Shown: positions 54,452-64,000 of the stretch, piece by piece
Position numbering within the stretch: the first letter of the stretch is position 1
How the letters are laid out: each line of letters opens with the position of its first letter
Assembly: GCA_008638015.1 (NCBI GenBank)
Contig: VTPD01000001.1
Span: 1 to 64,000 of the forward strand
Source: Pelagibacteraceae bacterium
GTDB lineage: Bacteria; Pseudomonadota; Alphaproteobacteria; Pelagibacterales; Pelagibacteraceae
Length of the DNA: 64,000 nt
Reading direction: 5' to 3'
Notes under the pieces: model-generated
Seen by the model: the letters and a program-made list of their open reading frames with translations, nothing else
The model's database searches: none
What the model was told of the DNA's origin: nothing
Position numbers and translations under genes: made by a program

Positions 54452-55771
54452 ATGGAAGAAGAAAAAAAAATTGTTTCGTTCTCTCCAAGAGAGATTGTGT
54501 CTGAATTAGATCGATACGTAATTGGACAAAAAGATGCAAAAAAAGCTGTGGCAATTGCATTACGTAACAGATGGAGAAGACAAGAGCTTCCTCCAGAATT
54601 GAAAGAGGAAGTGCTACCAAAAAATATTTTAATGGTGGGCCCAACTGGGGTTGGAAAAACAGAAATTTCACGAAGATTGTCTAAATTAGCGGAAGCTCCA
54701 TTTATTAAAGTTGAAGCAACTAAATTTACAGAGGTGGGTTATGTTGGAAAAGATGTAGAACAAATCATTAGAGATTTAATTGAAATCGCAATTGCTCTCA
54801 TAAAAGACAAAAAAAGAAAAGAAGTAGAAGCTAAATCGCAATTAGCTTCTGAAGAAAGAGTACTAGATGCACTAGTTGGAAACAATGCAACTCCTGCAAC
54901 GAGAGAAAGTTTTAGAAAAAGATTAAGAGCTGGAGACCTAGATAATACTATTATTGAAATATCAGTTCAAGAAAATCCATCCATGCCTTCTTTTGAAATA
55001 CCTGGAATGCAAGGTGGTGTGGGCATGATTAGTATTGGTGATATTTTGGGTAAAGGAATGGGTGCTAAGAAAAAGAAAAAGAAAATGACTGTCAAAGAAT
55101 CATATGAATATTTAATACAAGAGGAATCTGACAAGTTAATTGATCAAGACCAAATTATTAAAGAAGCAAAATTTTCTGTTGAAAATAATGGAATCGTTTT
55201 TTTAGATGAGATTGATAAAGTTTCAGCAAGAAGTGAAAGGTCTGGGACCGACGTTTCAAGAGAGGGTGTTCAAAGAGATTTGCTGCCCTTAATTGAGGGA
55301 ACCACTGTAAATACAAAGCATGGTCCCATTAAAACAGATCATATTTTATTTATTGCCTCAGGAGCCTTTCAATTAGCAAAACCATCGGATTTACTACCTG
55401 AATTACAAGGTAGATTGCCAATTCGTGTTGAATTACAGCCACTTACCAAAGAGGATTTTATTAAGATTTTGAAAGAACCAGATAATAGTTTGATTAAACA
55501 ATACGTGGGCTTAATGAAAACTGAAAATGTTGAACTTCAGTTCACAGATGACGGTATTGAGACATTAGCAGATATTTCAACTCACATAAATTCTACTATT
55601 GAAAATATTGGAGCAAGAAGACTTCATACAATTATTGAAAAGGTTTTAGAAGAAATCAGCTTCACCGCTCCAGATAAAAGTGGTGAAAAAGTTATAGTGG
55701 ATAAACAATTTGTAGAAAAAAATATTGGCAATATTATTAAAGATAAAGATTTATCTAAATTTATTTTATAA
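54452..55771 (+). CDS. hslU: ATP-dependent protease ATPase subunit HslU
   Basis: [47 protein letters not shown]. Confidence 0.98.
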   Translation: MEEEKKIVSFSPREIVSELDRYVIGQKDAKKAVAIALRNRWRRQELPPELKEEVLPKNILMVGPTGVGKTEISRRLSKLAEAPFIKVEATKFTEVGYVGKDVEQIIRDLIEIAIALIKDKKRKEVEAKSQLASEERVLDALVGNNATPATRESFRKRLRAGDLDNTIIEISVQENPSMPSFEIPGMQGGVGMISIGDILGKGMGAKKKKKKMTVKESYEYLIQEESDKLIDQDQIIKEAKFSVENNGIVFLDEIDKVSARSERSGTDVSREGVQRDLLPLIEGTTVNTKHGPIKTDHILFIASGAFQLAKPSDLLPELQGRLPIRVELQPLTKEDFIKILKEPDNSLIKQYVGLMKTENVELQFTDDGIETLADISTHINSTIENIGARRLHTIIEKVLEEISFTAPDKSGEKVIVDKQFVEKNIGNIIKDKDLSKFIL

Positions 55772-56206
55772 TTTTTTTAACGTTACTATCATAGAACCCT
55801 CCCCACCCAATTTAATTGGACTCGGCTCTATAGAAACTAATATTTTTGCAAAGTTCTTTTGGAGATAATCTGGTACTGCATATTTTAACAAGCTTAAATC
55901 TTTAGATGCATAGGGGTCTTGCTCCTTGTTAGAATGAAGACCTTTGCCTGTAATAATTAGTATTTTTTTAATTTTTTTTTCTTCAGCAAAACTCATTAAT
56001 TGATCTATTTTTTGAAATGCTTCATCAATAGTATAGCCATGCAGATCTACTCTTAGATCAAAAATATTAGGGCTTGAATGGTGAGTAACTGGATGTAATT
56101 TTTGATCCTTATCTTCAACTACATTTGTTTGATTAATAAACTTATTCCAAACTTCTAAATCTTCTTTAGAAATTTTAGTGCTTGGTCTCTTGTCCAGTTT
56201 CTTCAC
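55766..56206 (-). CDS. Smr/MutS2 C-terminal domain protein
   Basis: [32 protein letters not shown]. Confidence 0.9.
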   Translation of the reverse strand: MKKLDKRPSTKISKEDLEVWNKFINQTNVVEDKDQKLHPVTHHSSPNIFDLRVDLHGYTIDEAFQKIDQLMSFAEEKKIKKILIITGKGLHSNKEQDPYASKDLSLLKYAVPDYLQKNFAKILVSIEPSPIKLGGEGSMIVTLKKL

Positions 56207-56792
56207 TAGAAAGCTCTGTTAAGTACCAAGTTAAATCTTTATCTTTTAAATCTCTTTCAAAGCTCCATACATCAGTTGTAACTTTTGTTTTTTCAGGATC
56301 ACCTTCGATCACTTCTCCTTTTTCATTTTTTAAGCAAGTAATGATCTCGCTTACAAATCTAGCAGTTACTTTGTATTTAGTTCCTTCGTTGGCTATTTTA
56401 TCAATAGATAATTTTTTTATTCCAATAAAAGTCAATTCAGATTTTAACTTTTTTTCATTGCGCTCATCAATAATTAACGAAAAATCTTCATACAATTTTT
56501 TATTTAAAAGCGATTTTAATGTAGCTTTGTCTCCGCTGGCAAAAGCATTGATAATCATTTCGTAAGCGTACTCTGCACCTTTTTTAAATACTGCCTCATC
56601 AAAAGATGGTTCTTTTGATTTTTCTTGCACATCTTGAACGAATGAAAAGTTTTCTTGAGCTTTTTTTAAAAAATCATGTTTAATAGGAGCATTGTCAGCT
56701 CCTTTTCCTAGAACATTTCTTAGACGTAAAAAAATAAATCCTGCCAGCATTGCTAGCAAAATAATATCTATATAGCCGAAATTTTCACTCAT
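56175..56792 (-). CDS. Tim44-like domain protein (start re-assigned to MSENFG)
   Basis: MSENFGYIDIILLAMLAGFIFLRLRNVLGKG; C-terminal Tim44-like domain; track ORF used a TTG start at 56825. Confidence 0.85.
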   Translation of the reverse strand: MSENFGYIDIILLAMLAGFIFLRLRNVLGKGADNAPIKHDFLKKAQENFSFVQDVQEKSKEPSFDEAVFKKGAEYAYEMIINAFASGDKATLKSLLNKKLYEDFSLIIDERNEKKLKSELTFIGIKKLSIDKIANEGTKYKVTARFVSEIITCLKNEKGEVIEGDPEKTKVTTDVWSFERDLKDKDLTWYLTELSSEETGQETKH

Positions 56793-56841
56793 AGTTGTAA
56801 TCTTAATAATAGTAATTATGTACAATATTAAATCATATATT

Positions 56842-57252
56842 ATGCAATTTACACTATTAATTTTAATCTTATTGCCGCTATTTGAAGTTTACCTAATGAT
56901 TAAAATAGGTTCGGTTATTGGTGCTTTCAATACTATCTCCATTACTATTTTTACTGCAGTATTGGGCATGTACTTTGTGAAGCAACAGGGGCTATCTACT
57001 CTAAGATCTGTACTTGAAAATTTGCGCGCAGATAGAAATTCAATCAGCGAAATATTGCATGGATTTTGCTTGGTAATTGCAGCTTTTTTACTAATATTAC
57101 CTGGATTCATTACTGATTTTTTTGGTTTTTTATTGCTTGTGCCATATAGTAGAGATTGGTTTTTAAAAAATTTTATTCCAAAAAAAGAAAGCGATATCAA
57201 TATAATTGAAATTAACCCGGAGGAAGTAGAAGAGCATGACCGATTCAAATAA
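56842..57252 (+). CDS. fxsA: FxsA-family membrane protein (likely start MQFTLL)
   Basis: LLPLFEVYLMIKIGSVIGAFNTISITIFTAVLGMYFVKQQG; next to secB. Confidence 0.85.
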   Translation: MQFTLLILILLPLFEVYLMIKIGSVIGAFNTISITIFTAVLGMYFVKQQGLSTLRSVLENLRADRNSISEILHGFCLVIAAFLLILPGFITDFFGFLLLVPYSRDWFLKNFIPKKESDINIIEINPEEVEEHDRFK

Positions 57253-57679
57253 TTCAAATTATGAAATAGTAGCAAAATATATTAAGGATATTTCTTTTGA
57301 AATTCCAAATCCGGATTGTTTTGTAGATGCGGCGAGAGGTTTAAATGAATATTCAACAAAGCTAGATTTAAATAGTCAGCCCTATAAAAATAATCTTATC
57401 GAATTAAATTGTAAATTTTTGTTAGAGGCACCTGATACAGCTCAAAATAAAATTCATGCTGAGATTTGTCTTTCAATAATTTTTAAAATTATTAATAAGG
57501 ATCTAACTGCTGACCAAGTAAAGAAATTAATTTTAGTTACTTTGCCAACAGAAAATTTTTCTTTTATGAAGGAAATGGTAACTTTTCTTTTTCAAAAATC
57601 TGGATTTAAAGGTTTTAATTTTAATAAAGAAGTTGATTTTGAAGCTTTGTATAAACAACAATTTCCTACTTCAGCATAA
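57236..57679 (+). CDS. secB: Protein-export chaperone SecB
   Basis: YIKDISFEIPNP, LTADQVKKLILVTLPTENFSFMKEMV. Confidence 0.9.
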   Translation: MTDSNNSNYEIVAKYIKDISFEIPNPDCFVDAARGLNEYSTKLDLNSQPYKNNLIELNCKFLLEAPDTAQNKIHAEICLSIIFKIINKDLTADQVKKLILVTLPTENFSFMKEMVTFLFQKSGFKGFNFNKEVDFEALYKQQFPTSA

Positions 57680-58343
57680 AGGATTTCGGGACCTGGGTTT
57701 CTAAAAATTTTTTATGCAATTGTTTTTCTTCTTCACTAATAGTAACAATTAATTTTTCTCTATTCTCATTAATTACATGAGCCGAGTTAATTTCTGCAAT
57801 CGTAGCTTGGGTTTGTTGTAAATCTAATAGGGGTTCTTTTTTTTCTAAAAGCTCAATATAAACTTCCGTCAACAACTGACAGTCTAATAAAGCTGAATGC
57901 TTTTCTCTTTTAGAAGTATCAATTTTAAATCTTTTACATAAAGCATCCAAACTAGCCTGCGAGCCTGGGAATTTTTGTCTAGCCAACATCAGGGTATCTA
58001 CTACTCTGTCTTTCGCAATGGGCTCCAAATCTTGGTCCTGTAGGGCTTTATTCAAGAAAGCCAGGTCAAAATCTGCGTTATGGATCACCAACTTAGAATC
58101 CTTAATAAAAGCCAAGAATTCCTTAGCAACATTTTTAAAAGTTGGTTTGTCTCTTAAAAATTCCCTTGTAATTCCATGTGTTTGATAGGCGCCATCCGAA
58201 ATATCCATTTCTGGATTAATAAAAACATGAAATTGATTTTTTGTCGGTATTTGATTGTCTAATTCAATACAGGCAATTTCAATAATTTTATCAGAATTAA
58301 ATGACAATCCTGTGGTTTCGGTATCTAGTATAACTTCAATCAT
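57666..58343 (-). CDS. dnaQ: DNA polymerase III epsilon subunit
   Basis: VILDTETTGLSFNSDKIIEIACIEL, HNADFDLAFLN. Confidence 0.96.
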   Translation of the reverse strand: MIEVILDTETTGLSFNSDKIIEIACIELDNQIPTKNQFHVFINPEMDISDGAYQTHGITREFLRDKPTFKNVAKEFLAFIKDSKLVIHNADFDLAFLNKALQDQDLEPIAKDRVVDTLMLARQKFPGSQASLDALCKRFKIDTSKREKHSALLDCQLLTEVYIELLEKKEPLLDLQQTQATIAEINSAHVINENREKLIVTISEEEKQLHKKFLETQVPKSFMLK

Positions 58344-58920
58344 TTATAACAATTCTACCAAGAAGCTCTTTTACTCTCAACTGCATAGTTTTTTTATTAT
58401 AATTATTTACTAACACAAAGTCTGCCAATAGTTTTTTTTCTTCGATTGGCAATTGTATTTTGCGCAAAATAGAAATCATTTTTTTATTATAACTTGGTCT
58501 TTGTTTTAATTTTGCATCTAACAGTTTTTGATTAGCATCAATGCAAATAATAACATCCTCGGGTTCATGTAATTTATTTTCTAATAAAAGCGGTATATCC
58601 ATTATGACTACTTTTTTGTTTTTATTTTTTTGTAAAAATAATTTCATTTTTTTTCTTACCTCAGGATGAACAATTTTAATTATTTTTTTTAAATTATTTT
58701 GATTACTGCTAATGGCCTGAATTAACTCTTGTTTATCAATTGGATACGAAGCAATATATTTAGATAAAGTTTTCTTTAACTTTGCAAAAATAGATTTTTG
58801 CTTGTAAACATTTGAAACTTCTTCATCTGCATTAAAAATGGGAAACTTTTTTCCCGCCAATAATTTTGAAATATAGGTTTTGCCTGATCCAATGGAGCCA
58901 ACAACGCAAATTTTTATCAT
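58336..58920 (-). CDS. coaE: Dephospho-CoA kinase
   Basis: CVVGSIGSGKTYISKLL, FNADEEVSNVY, MDIPLLLEN. Confidence 0.93.
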   Translation of the reverse strand: MIKICVVGSIGSGKTYISKLLAGKKFPIFNADEEVSNVYKQKSIFAKLKKTLSKYIASYPIDKQELIQAISSNQNNLKKIIKIVHPEVRKKMKLFLQKNKNKKVVIMDIPLLLENKLHEPEDVIICIDANQKLLDAKLKQRPSYNKKMISILRKIQLPIEEKKLLADFVLVNNYNKKTMQLRVKELLGRIVIND

Positions 58921-58922
58921 CT

Positions 58923-59729
58923 TTATAATTCTAATTTTTTAATTAGTTCTTGATTAATTTCAGGTTTAATCCCTGTCCAAATTTCAAAAGCTTTTTGCGC
59001 CTGATATAGAAACATTTTTAATCCATTGATTACTATACAGTTTTTTTCTTTAGCTTTTTTTAAAAAAGTTGTTTCTAAGGGATTGTAAATAACATCATAA
59101 ACAAAAGTATTTTGATTAAGTTTATCAAATGGTATTTCTAAGTTAGAACTGCCAGGCAACCCAAGGCTAGTTGCATTAATAATTATATCTACCATTAAAT
59201 TAATTTTTAAATCTGACCAAGAAACCACTTTAACCAATGACGTAAATTTTTTTTGTAAAGCTATAGCTTTTTCTTCCGTTCTGTTGGTTAAGTAAATTTG
59301 CTCCATTCCCATTTCTTTTAATGCAACAATAATAGATGGGGCCACTCCGCCTGATCCAATTAAAAGTGCTGATTTTAATGGTTTATTTAAGGTAACTTCT
59401 TCCAAAGATTGGCGAAACCCAAAAATATCAGTGTTGTCGCCTATAATTTTACCCGCTCTTTTAAATACTGTATTCACAGAGTTGGATAATTTAGCTTGGT
59501 CAGAAAGCTCATCTAGGTAAGGAATAATAATTTGCTTAAAGGGAACCGTAATATTAACTCCATGTATTTCGTCTAATTTTATTTGATGAACAATTTTGCT
59601 CAATCCTTTTTCGTCTGTCTGAATTTTATCATAATCAGAATTAATATTATATTTACTAAACCAGTAATTATGTACCGTTGGTGATTTTGAATGCTGAATG
59701 GGATTTCCTATTACAAAAAATTTTTTCAT
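58923..59729 (-). CDS. aroE: Shikimate dehydrogenase
   Basis: VIGNPIQHSKSPTVHNYWF, GVNITVPFK, LIGSGGVAPSI. Confidence 0.96.
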   Translation of the reverse strand: MKKFFVIGNPIQHSKSPTVHNYWFSKYNINSDYDKIQTDEKGLSKIVHQIKLDEIHGVNITVPFKQIIIPYLDELSDQAKLSNSVNTVFKRAGKIIGDNTDIFGFRQSLEEVTLNKPLKSALLIGSGGVAPSIIVALKEMGMEQIYLTNRTEEKAIALQKKFTSLVKVVSWSDLKINLMVDIIINATSLGLPGSSNLEIPFDKLNQNTFVYDVIYNPLETTFLKKAKEKNCIVINGLKMFLYQAQKAFEIWTGIKPEINQELIKKLEL

Positions 59730-60316
59730 TTTGCTTGATGTGTAAAATAATGAACAACTGGTTGTATGGGCATTCCCAATATAGAATTTAAGTCTCCCTC
59801 TATATGCGTAAATAATTTTTTTCCTTGTCCTTCTATTTGATAAACCCCATATTGTTGCAAAATACCTAGGTCTATTTCTTCTAAATAATTGTTGATTTCT
59901 TCATCAGATAAATTTTTCATTTTTAGGATACAGGTATTATTAAAATGCCAAACCATACTTCCATTTTTAGATACACAAATTGCATTATGTAGTTTGTGTT
60001 CCTTGTTATTTAATTTAAGCAAAATATTTTTAGCTTCCGCTTTGCTCACTGGTTTACTAATACAGACGTTATCCAAATCCAACACCTGATCTGCACCCAG
60101 GACATAGTGTTGCTCAAATTTACTACTTATTCTATTTGCTTTGTGTTCTGCTAAACTTTTGGCAATTGCAATACAGCTAGCTCCGTTAGCCATCATAGAC
60201 AGTTTAATTTCTTCTTCGTCTACATTCGACGGTTCAGCCCTTACTTTAAAATTAGCATCTTCCAAAACTTTTTTTCTTATTGCACTTTTAGAAGCTAAAA
60301 TAATATTATCAATCAT
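59726..60316 (-). CDS. maf: Maf-like nucleotide pyrophosphatase
   Basis: IILASKSAIRKKVLEDANF, VLGADQVL. Confidence 0.93.
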   Translation of the reverse strand: MIDNIILASKSAIRKKVLEDANFKVRAEPSNVDEEEIKLSMMANGASCIAIAKSLAEHKANRISSKFEQHYVLGADQVLDLDNVCISKPVSKAEAKNILLKLNNKEHKLHNAICVSKNGSMVWHFNNTCILKMKNLSDEEINNYLEEIDLGILQQYGVYQIEGQGKKLFTHIEGDLNSILGMPIQPVVHYFTHQAK

Positions 60317-61128
60317 GCATTTTTTTTAATCTCATAAATTTTAACTATCGCAGCGGCAGTTTCTTCCACTGATTTTCGTGTTACATCTATGGTTGGTATT
60401 TTATGCGAGGCAAATAATTTTTTTGACTTATTGATTTCGTCTTGGATTAAATCAATATTAGCATAGTTTGAATCGGGTTTATCATTTAATAAATTTATTC
60501 TAGTTTTTCTTATGTCCTCGAGACGCTTTGGGTCAACTACCAAACCTACAAGCATTGCTTTAGACTCAAATATATATTCAGGCACTGTTTGATGGGGGAC
60601 CAAAGGAATATTTGCAGTTTTAAAACCTTTTTCTCCAAGGTAAATGGATGTTGGAGTTTTGCTTGTTCTGCTTACGCCCATAATAATAATATCAGCATCA
60701 ACCATGCTTTCAAGTTGCTGCCCGTCATCATGAGCAAGCGTATATTGTATGGCTTCAATTTTTTTATAATATTCTTTATTTAATTCATGCTGACCACTAG
60801 GCCTTCCACTTGCCTTTTGTTCAAATAATTTTTCAAATCCTGGAATTAAATGATCCAAAACACCAAAGCAGGGAATACCAAGGGACTGACTTTGACTTTT
60901 AATAAAATTTGTCGTTGCGGGCTCAACTAAAGTATAAATTATAATCGAATTTTCAGTTTTTCTACATTTTTCAATTAATTGGGCTGTTTGGGCACTAGTT
61001 CTGATAAATGAAAAATGGTGAAGGTTATATTCTAAAGTTCTAAATTGGGCTTTAATTGCAAGAAAAATACGATCTAAAGTTTCTCCCGTTGAATCTGATA
61101 CTAAAAAAAAATTATATTTTTTGTTCAT
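60313..61128 (-). CDS. ppsR: PEP synthase/PPDK regulatory kinase-pyrophosphorylase (DUF299)
   Basis: FFLVSDSTGETLDRI, IIMGVSRTSKTPTSIYLG. Confidence 0.94.
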   Translation of the reverse strand: MNKKYNFFLVSDSTGETLDRIFLAIKAQFRTLEYNLHHFSFIRTSAQTAQLIEKCRKTENSIIIYTLVEPATTNFIKSQSQSLGIPCFGVLDHLIPGFEKLFEQKASGRPSGQHELNKEYYKKIEAIQYTLAHDDGQQLESMVDADIIIMGVSRTSKTPTSIYLGEKGFKTANIPLVPHQTVPEYIFESKAMLVGLVVDPKRLEDIRKTRINLLNDKPDSNYANIDLIQDEINKSKKLFASHKIPTIDVTRKSVEETAAAIVKIYEIKKNA

Positions 61129-61395
61129 AAGCTTGTTAATAAATATCTATAACTTAAAATTATACATTTATCATCATTGGCCAACTGGCTTATTCGACAG
61201 ATCTATTGTTTTTTCACAAAAAAACTAAGTTTAGTAAAAAAAAAATTTACAAGTTAGTTATGTTTATAACTTAAACAAATATGATAAATTATTCATAATT
61301 CTTATAAAAAAACAATGAACAACTTGTGAATAAAAACTTAACCCCAAAACTAACATCTCCTACCAATACCAATACTTTAATTAAATATTATATAT
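61129..61395. other. oriC: Candidate chromosomal replication origin (oriC)
   Basis: Longest gap in the window, AT-rich, between divergent ppsR and hemE; perfect DnaA box TTATTCACA (- strand, 61325-61333) plus three single-mismatch boxes. Confidence 0.65.
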
Positions 61396-62409
61396 ATGAG
61401 TAATTTAATCTTAAAGGCTTTAAAAAAAGAAAGACCTATCTGGTTAATGAGACAAGCAGGGAGATATTTAAAAGAATATCAAGTCATTAGAAAAAAACAA
61501 AAAAATTTTATCGATTTTTGTTTAAATTATAAAGCTGCAAGCAAAGTAACATTACAACCAATAAAAAGATTTGATCTAGATGCTGCAATAATTTTTTCAG
61601 ATATTTTAATAATTCCATATGGCTTGGGACAAAAAGTTAATTTTAAACATAACGAGGGACCTATTTTGGGTTCTTATAATTTAAAAGAATTTAAAAAAAA
61701 CAATAAACGAAAATTTTTATCAAAAGTTAAAAACGTCTATAAAGCAATTGAGTATACTAGAAAAAAATTAAATAAAAAAAAATCCCTTATAGGTTTTGCA
61801 GGATCTCCATGGACATTATTGGTTTATATTTTAAATAAAAAATCTCCGAAAAAAAACTTTAATTTAAATAAAATTATTCAAAATAAAAAAGAAGTTGATA
61901 GTCTTTTAAAAATAATTGAAAAATTTATTTATATTCATATTGAACAACAAATTAAAAGTGGTGCAGACACGATTCAGTTATTTGATAGTTGGGCCGGACT
62001 GTTAAATAAAAAAAATTTAAACAAATATTGTTATCAACCCAACAAAAGAATAGTAAAAAAAATTAAACAAAAATATCCGAACATTCCTATTATTTGTTTT
62101 CCAAAGGGCTTACATAAAAATATTGTGCAATTTTGCAATATAGTTAAACCAGATTGTTTAAGCATTGATAGTAAGGCAGATGTTAATCTTATAAATAAAA
62201 AAATATCTTCTAAAACAATTATTCAAGGAGGGCTCGATCCAAAGTTTTTATTAGGAAATAAAAAAGCATGTGAGAAAAAAGCGTTATTTTATCTAAGAAA
62301 ATTTAAACACAGGCCCTATATTTTTAATCTTGGTCACGGAGTGGACAAAAAAACCAAACCAACCGCTGTTCAGCGCCTGGTTAAAGTAGTAAGAAAGTTT
62401 CAATCATGA
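61396..62409 (+). CDS. hemE: Uroporphyrinogen decarboxylase
   Basis: RPIWLMRQAGRYLKEYQ, IIFSDILIIPYGLG, FNLGHGVDKKT. Confidence 0.97.
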   Translation: MSNLILKALKKERPIWLMRQAGRYLKEYQVIRKKQKNFIDFCLNYKAASKVTLQPIKRFDLDAAIIFSDILIIPYGLGQKVNFKHNEGPILGSYNLKEFKKNNKRKFLSKVKNVYKAIEYTRKKLNKKKSLIGFAGSPWTLLVYILNKKSPKKNFNLNKIIQNKKEVDSLLKIIEKFIYIHIEQQIKSGADTIQLFDSWAGLLNKKNLNKYCYQPNKRIVKKIKQKYPNIPIICFPKGLHKNIVQFCNIVKPDCLSIDSKADVNLINKKISSKTIIQGGLDPKFLLGNKKACEKKALFYLRKFKHRPYIFNLGHGVDKKTKPTAVQRLVKVVRKFQS

Positions 62410-63422
62410 CTTTAGAACACGCAAAAAATCATCCAGAAGTAAAATTTGGAAAAACGGGCGTCCTTATTATTAATTTAGGAACACCAGATAGTACTGGTTG
62501 GTGGGACATTAGAAAATATTTAAAAGAATTTTTATCAGACAGAAGAGTTATAGAAGTTAATCCTATTTTGTGGAAAATTATTTTAAATTTAATTATTTTA
62601 AATTTTAGGCCGCACAAAACAGCCCATGCCTACAAGCAAATCTGGCTTAAGGAGACCAACGAGTCTCCGCTGCGATATTATACCAGACAACAAGCACAGA
62701 AATTACAGGACAAATTTCGTGATCACGATGAAATTTTTTTAGATTTTGCTATGAGATATGGCAATCCAAGCATAGCTTCTAAATTAAAAGAACTAAACGA
62801 TAAGGGATGTGAAAACCTAATCATTTTGCCTCTATACCCACAGTATGCAGCGGCAACTACAGCAACAGTTTGTGACGAGGTATATCGTAGTCTTATGAAA
62901 ATGAGGTGGCAACCAAGTTTACAAATTATTCCACACTACGAATCTAATCCTTTGTACATAGAGGCATTAAGCAAAAGTATTACTAGTCATCTAAAAACTT
63001 TAAATTGGACACCAGACGTTATCCTTTCCTCTTATCATGGGATACCAAAGAAATATTTTACCAAGGGAGATCCCTATCATTGCTATTGTCAAAAAACGAA
63101 CCGGCTTTTAAAAGAAAGACACGGCAATTCAATTCCAATTGAACTTTCTTTTCAATCGCGTTTTGGCCCAGATGAATGGCTACAGCCCTATACAGACAAG
63201 ACAATTGAAAAATTAGCAAAAGAGGGAAAAAAAAATTTGCTAATGATTTGTCCTGGCTTTGCTTCTGACTGCGTTGAAACTTTAGAAGAAATTAATATCC
63301 AAGGAAAAGAAACTTTTGAAGAGCACGGCGGAGAAAATTTTTCTATGGTCCCTTGTTTAAACGACAACGATGATCATATAAACTTATTAGAAAATTTAAT
63401 AAAAAAATATTTGATTAAATGA
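62406..63422 (+). CDS. hemH: Ferrochelatase
   Basis: GVLIINLGTPDS, LSSYHGIPKKYFTKGDPYHCYC. Confidence 0.97.
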   Translation: MTLEHAKNHPEVKFGKTGVLIINLGTPDSTGWWDIRKYLKEFLSDRRVIEVNPILWKIILNLIILNFRPHKTAHAYKQIWLKETNESPLRYYTRQQAQKLQDKFRDHDEIFLDFAMRYGNPSIASKLKELNDKGCENLIILPLYPQYAAATTATVCDEVYRSLMKMRWQPSLQIIPHYESNPLYIEALSKSITSHLKTLNWTPDVILSSYHGIPKKYFTKGDPYHCYCQKTNRLLKERHGNSIPIELSFQSRFGPDEWLQPYTDKTIEKLAKEGKKNLLMICPGFASDCVETLEEINIQGKETFEEHGGENFSMVPCLNDNDDHINLLENLIKKYLIK

Positions 63423-63853
63423 GCATTTATCTTCTTTTAAAATCACTGCACATTATTGCTATTATAGCTTGGATGGCAGGACTTTTGTACTTGCCAAGAA
63501 TTTATGTCTATCATTGTCAAACCACTTTTGGTTCAGAAGCCCATGAAAAATTTGTTCAAATGGAATACAGATTATTAAAATATATTATGAATCCAGCCAT
63601 GATTATTTCTTGGATATTGGGCATTGGATTAATTCATTCGCTGGGGCATGAGGTTGCAACACAGTTTTGGCTTCAATTAAAATTATTTTTAGTGCTATTA
63701 ATGTCAGGATTTCATGGATATCTAGGCGCTTGTAGAAAAAAATTTGAAAGCAACACAAACACAAAATCAGAAAAATTTTATAGAATTATTAATGAGGTGC
63801 CGACAGTGCTCATGATTATAATTGTATTTCTTGTCGTTTTTAAACCCATCTAA
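63419..63853 (+). CDS. hemJ: Protoporphyrinogen oxidase HemJ
   Basis: LKSLHIIAIIAWMAGLLYLPRIYVYH...; follows hemEH. Confidence 0.93.
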   Translation: MSIYLLLKSLHIIAIIAWMAGLLYLPRIYVYHCQTTFGSEAHEKFVQMEYRLLKYIMNPAMIISWILGIGLIHSLGHEVATQFWLQLKLFLVLLMSGFHGYLGACRKKFESNTNTKSEKFYRIINEVPTVLMIIIVFLVVFKPI

Positions 63854-63913
63854 GCTTGCAAAAATTTAAATATCGAATATAAATTACACAAGTATCCAAA
63901 TTAACTTCCTTTA

Positions 63914-64000
63914 ATGAACCTCCAAGAACTAAAAGATAAATCACCAGCAGATTTAATACTAGAAGCAGAAAAGCTTGGTATTGAAAATCCAAGCACTATG
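63914..64000 (+). CDS. rho: Transcription termination factor Rho, N-terminus (partial, runs off window)
   Basis: MNLQELKDKSPADLILEAEKLGIENPSTM. Confidence 0.92.
   Translation, partial: MNLQELKDKSPADLILEAEKLGIENPSTM

Noticed and set aside
56818-56825. Apparent overlapping divergent starts of Tim44-like and fxsA genes
   Set aside because: The track used a TTG start for the Tim44-like ORF; the conserved N-terminus MSENFG starts at 56792 and fxsA likely starts at MQFTLL (56842), leaving a normal gap.
61129-61395. CtrA-type TTAA-N7-TTAA sites in the candidate origin
   Set aside because: No exact match found; TTAA tetramers are expected by chance in such AT-rich DNA.
1-64000. tRNA, rRNA, CRISPR, transposase, prophage, toxin-antitoxin or defence islands
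   Set aside because: Looked for T-arm motifs, repeat-spacer arrays and mobile/defence protein families in the gaps and ORFs; none found. The window is core housekeeping DNA.

Overview
The window is an AT-rich, very gene-dense, housekeeping-type segment of an alphaproteobacterial chromosome. Gene order and streamlining resemble marine SAR11/Pelagibacterales-like genomes, but that placement is inference. It carries about 60 conserved genes in recognisable clusters: pnp-rpsO-truB-rbfA-infB-nusA; trmB-metK-lnt-corC-ybeY-phoH-miaB-fur-tsaB; nifU-usp-trpS-murJ; grpE-dnaK-dnaJ-dapB-nth; leuS-lptE-holA; parB-parA-rsmG-mnmG-mnmE; his genes; hslVU; secB-dnaQ-coaE-aroE-maf-ppsR; hemE-hemH-hemJ-rho. I see no mobile elements, CRISPR arrays, tRNAs, rRNAs or phage/defence islands, and no clearly novel multi-gene system. 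The points most worth a second look are: (1) an uncalled 38-aa ORF at 33827..33943 (-) with an ArfA-like KKGKGS ribosome-rescue motif; (2) trmB split by a one-base frameshift at an A11 tract; (3) a candidate oriC between divergent ppsR and hemE with one perfect DnaA box; (4) a perfect parS site inside rsmG; (5) sigma32-like promoters and hairpins at the heat-shock genes; (6) a divergent gene pair with overlapping start codons; (7) an OmpR-family regulator whose receiver domain lacks the phospho-acceptor. Everything was read by eye; no searches or folding were run.
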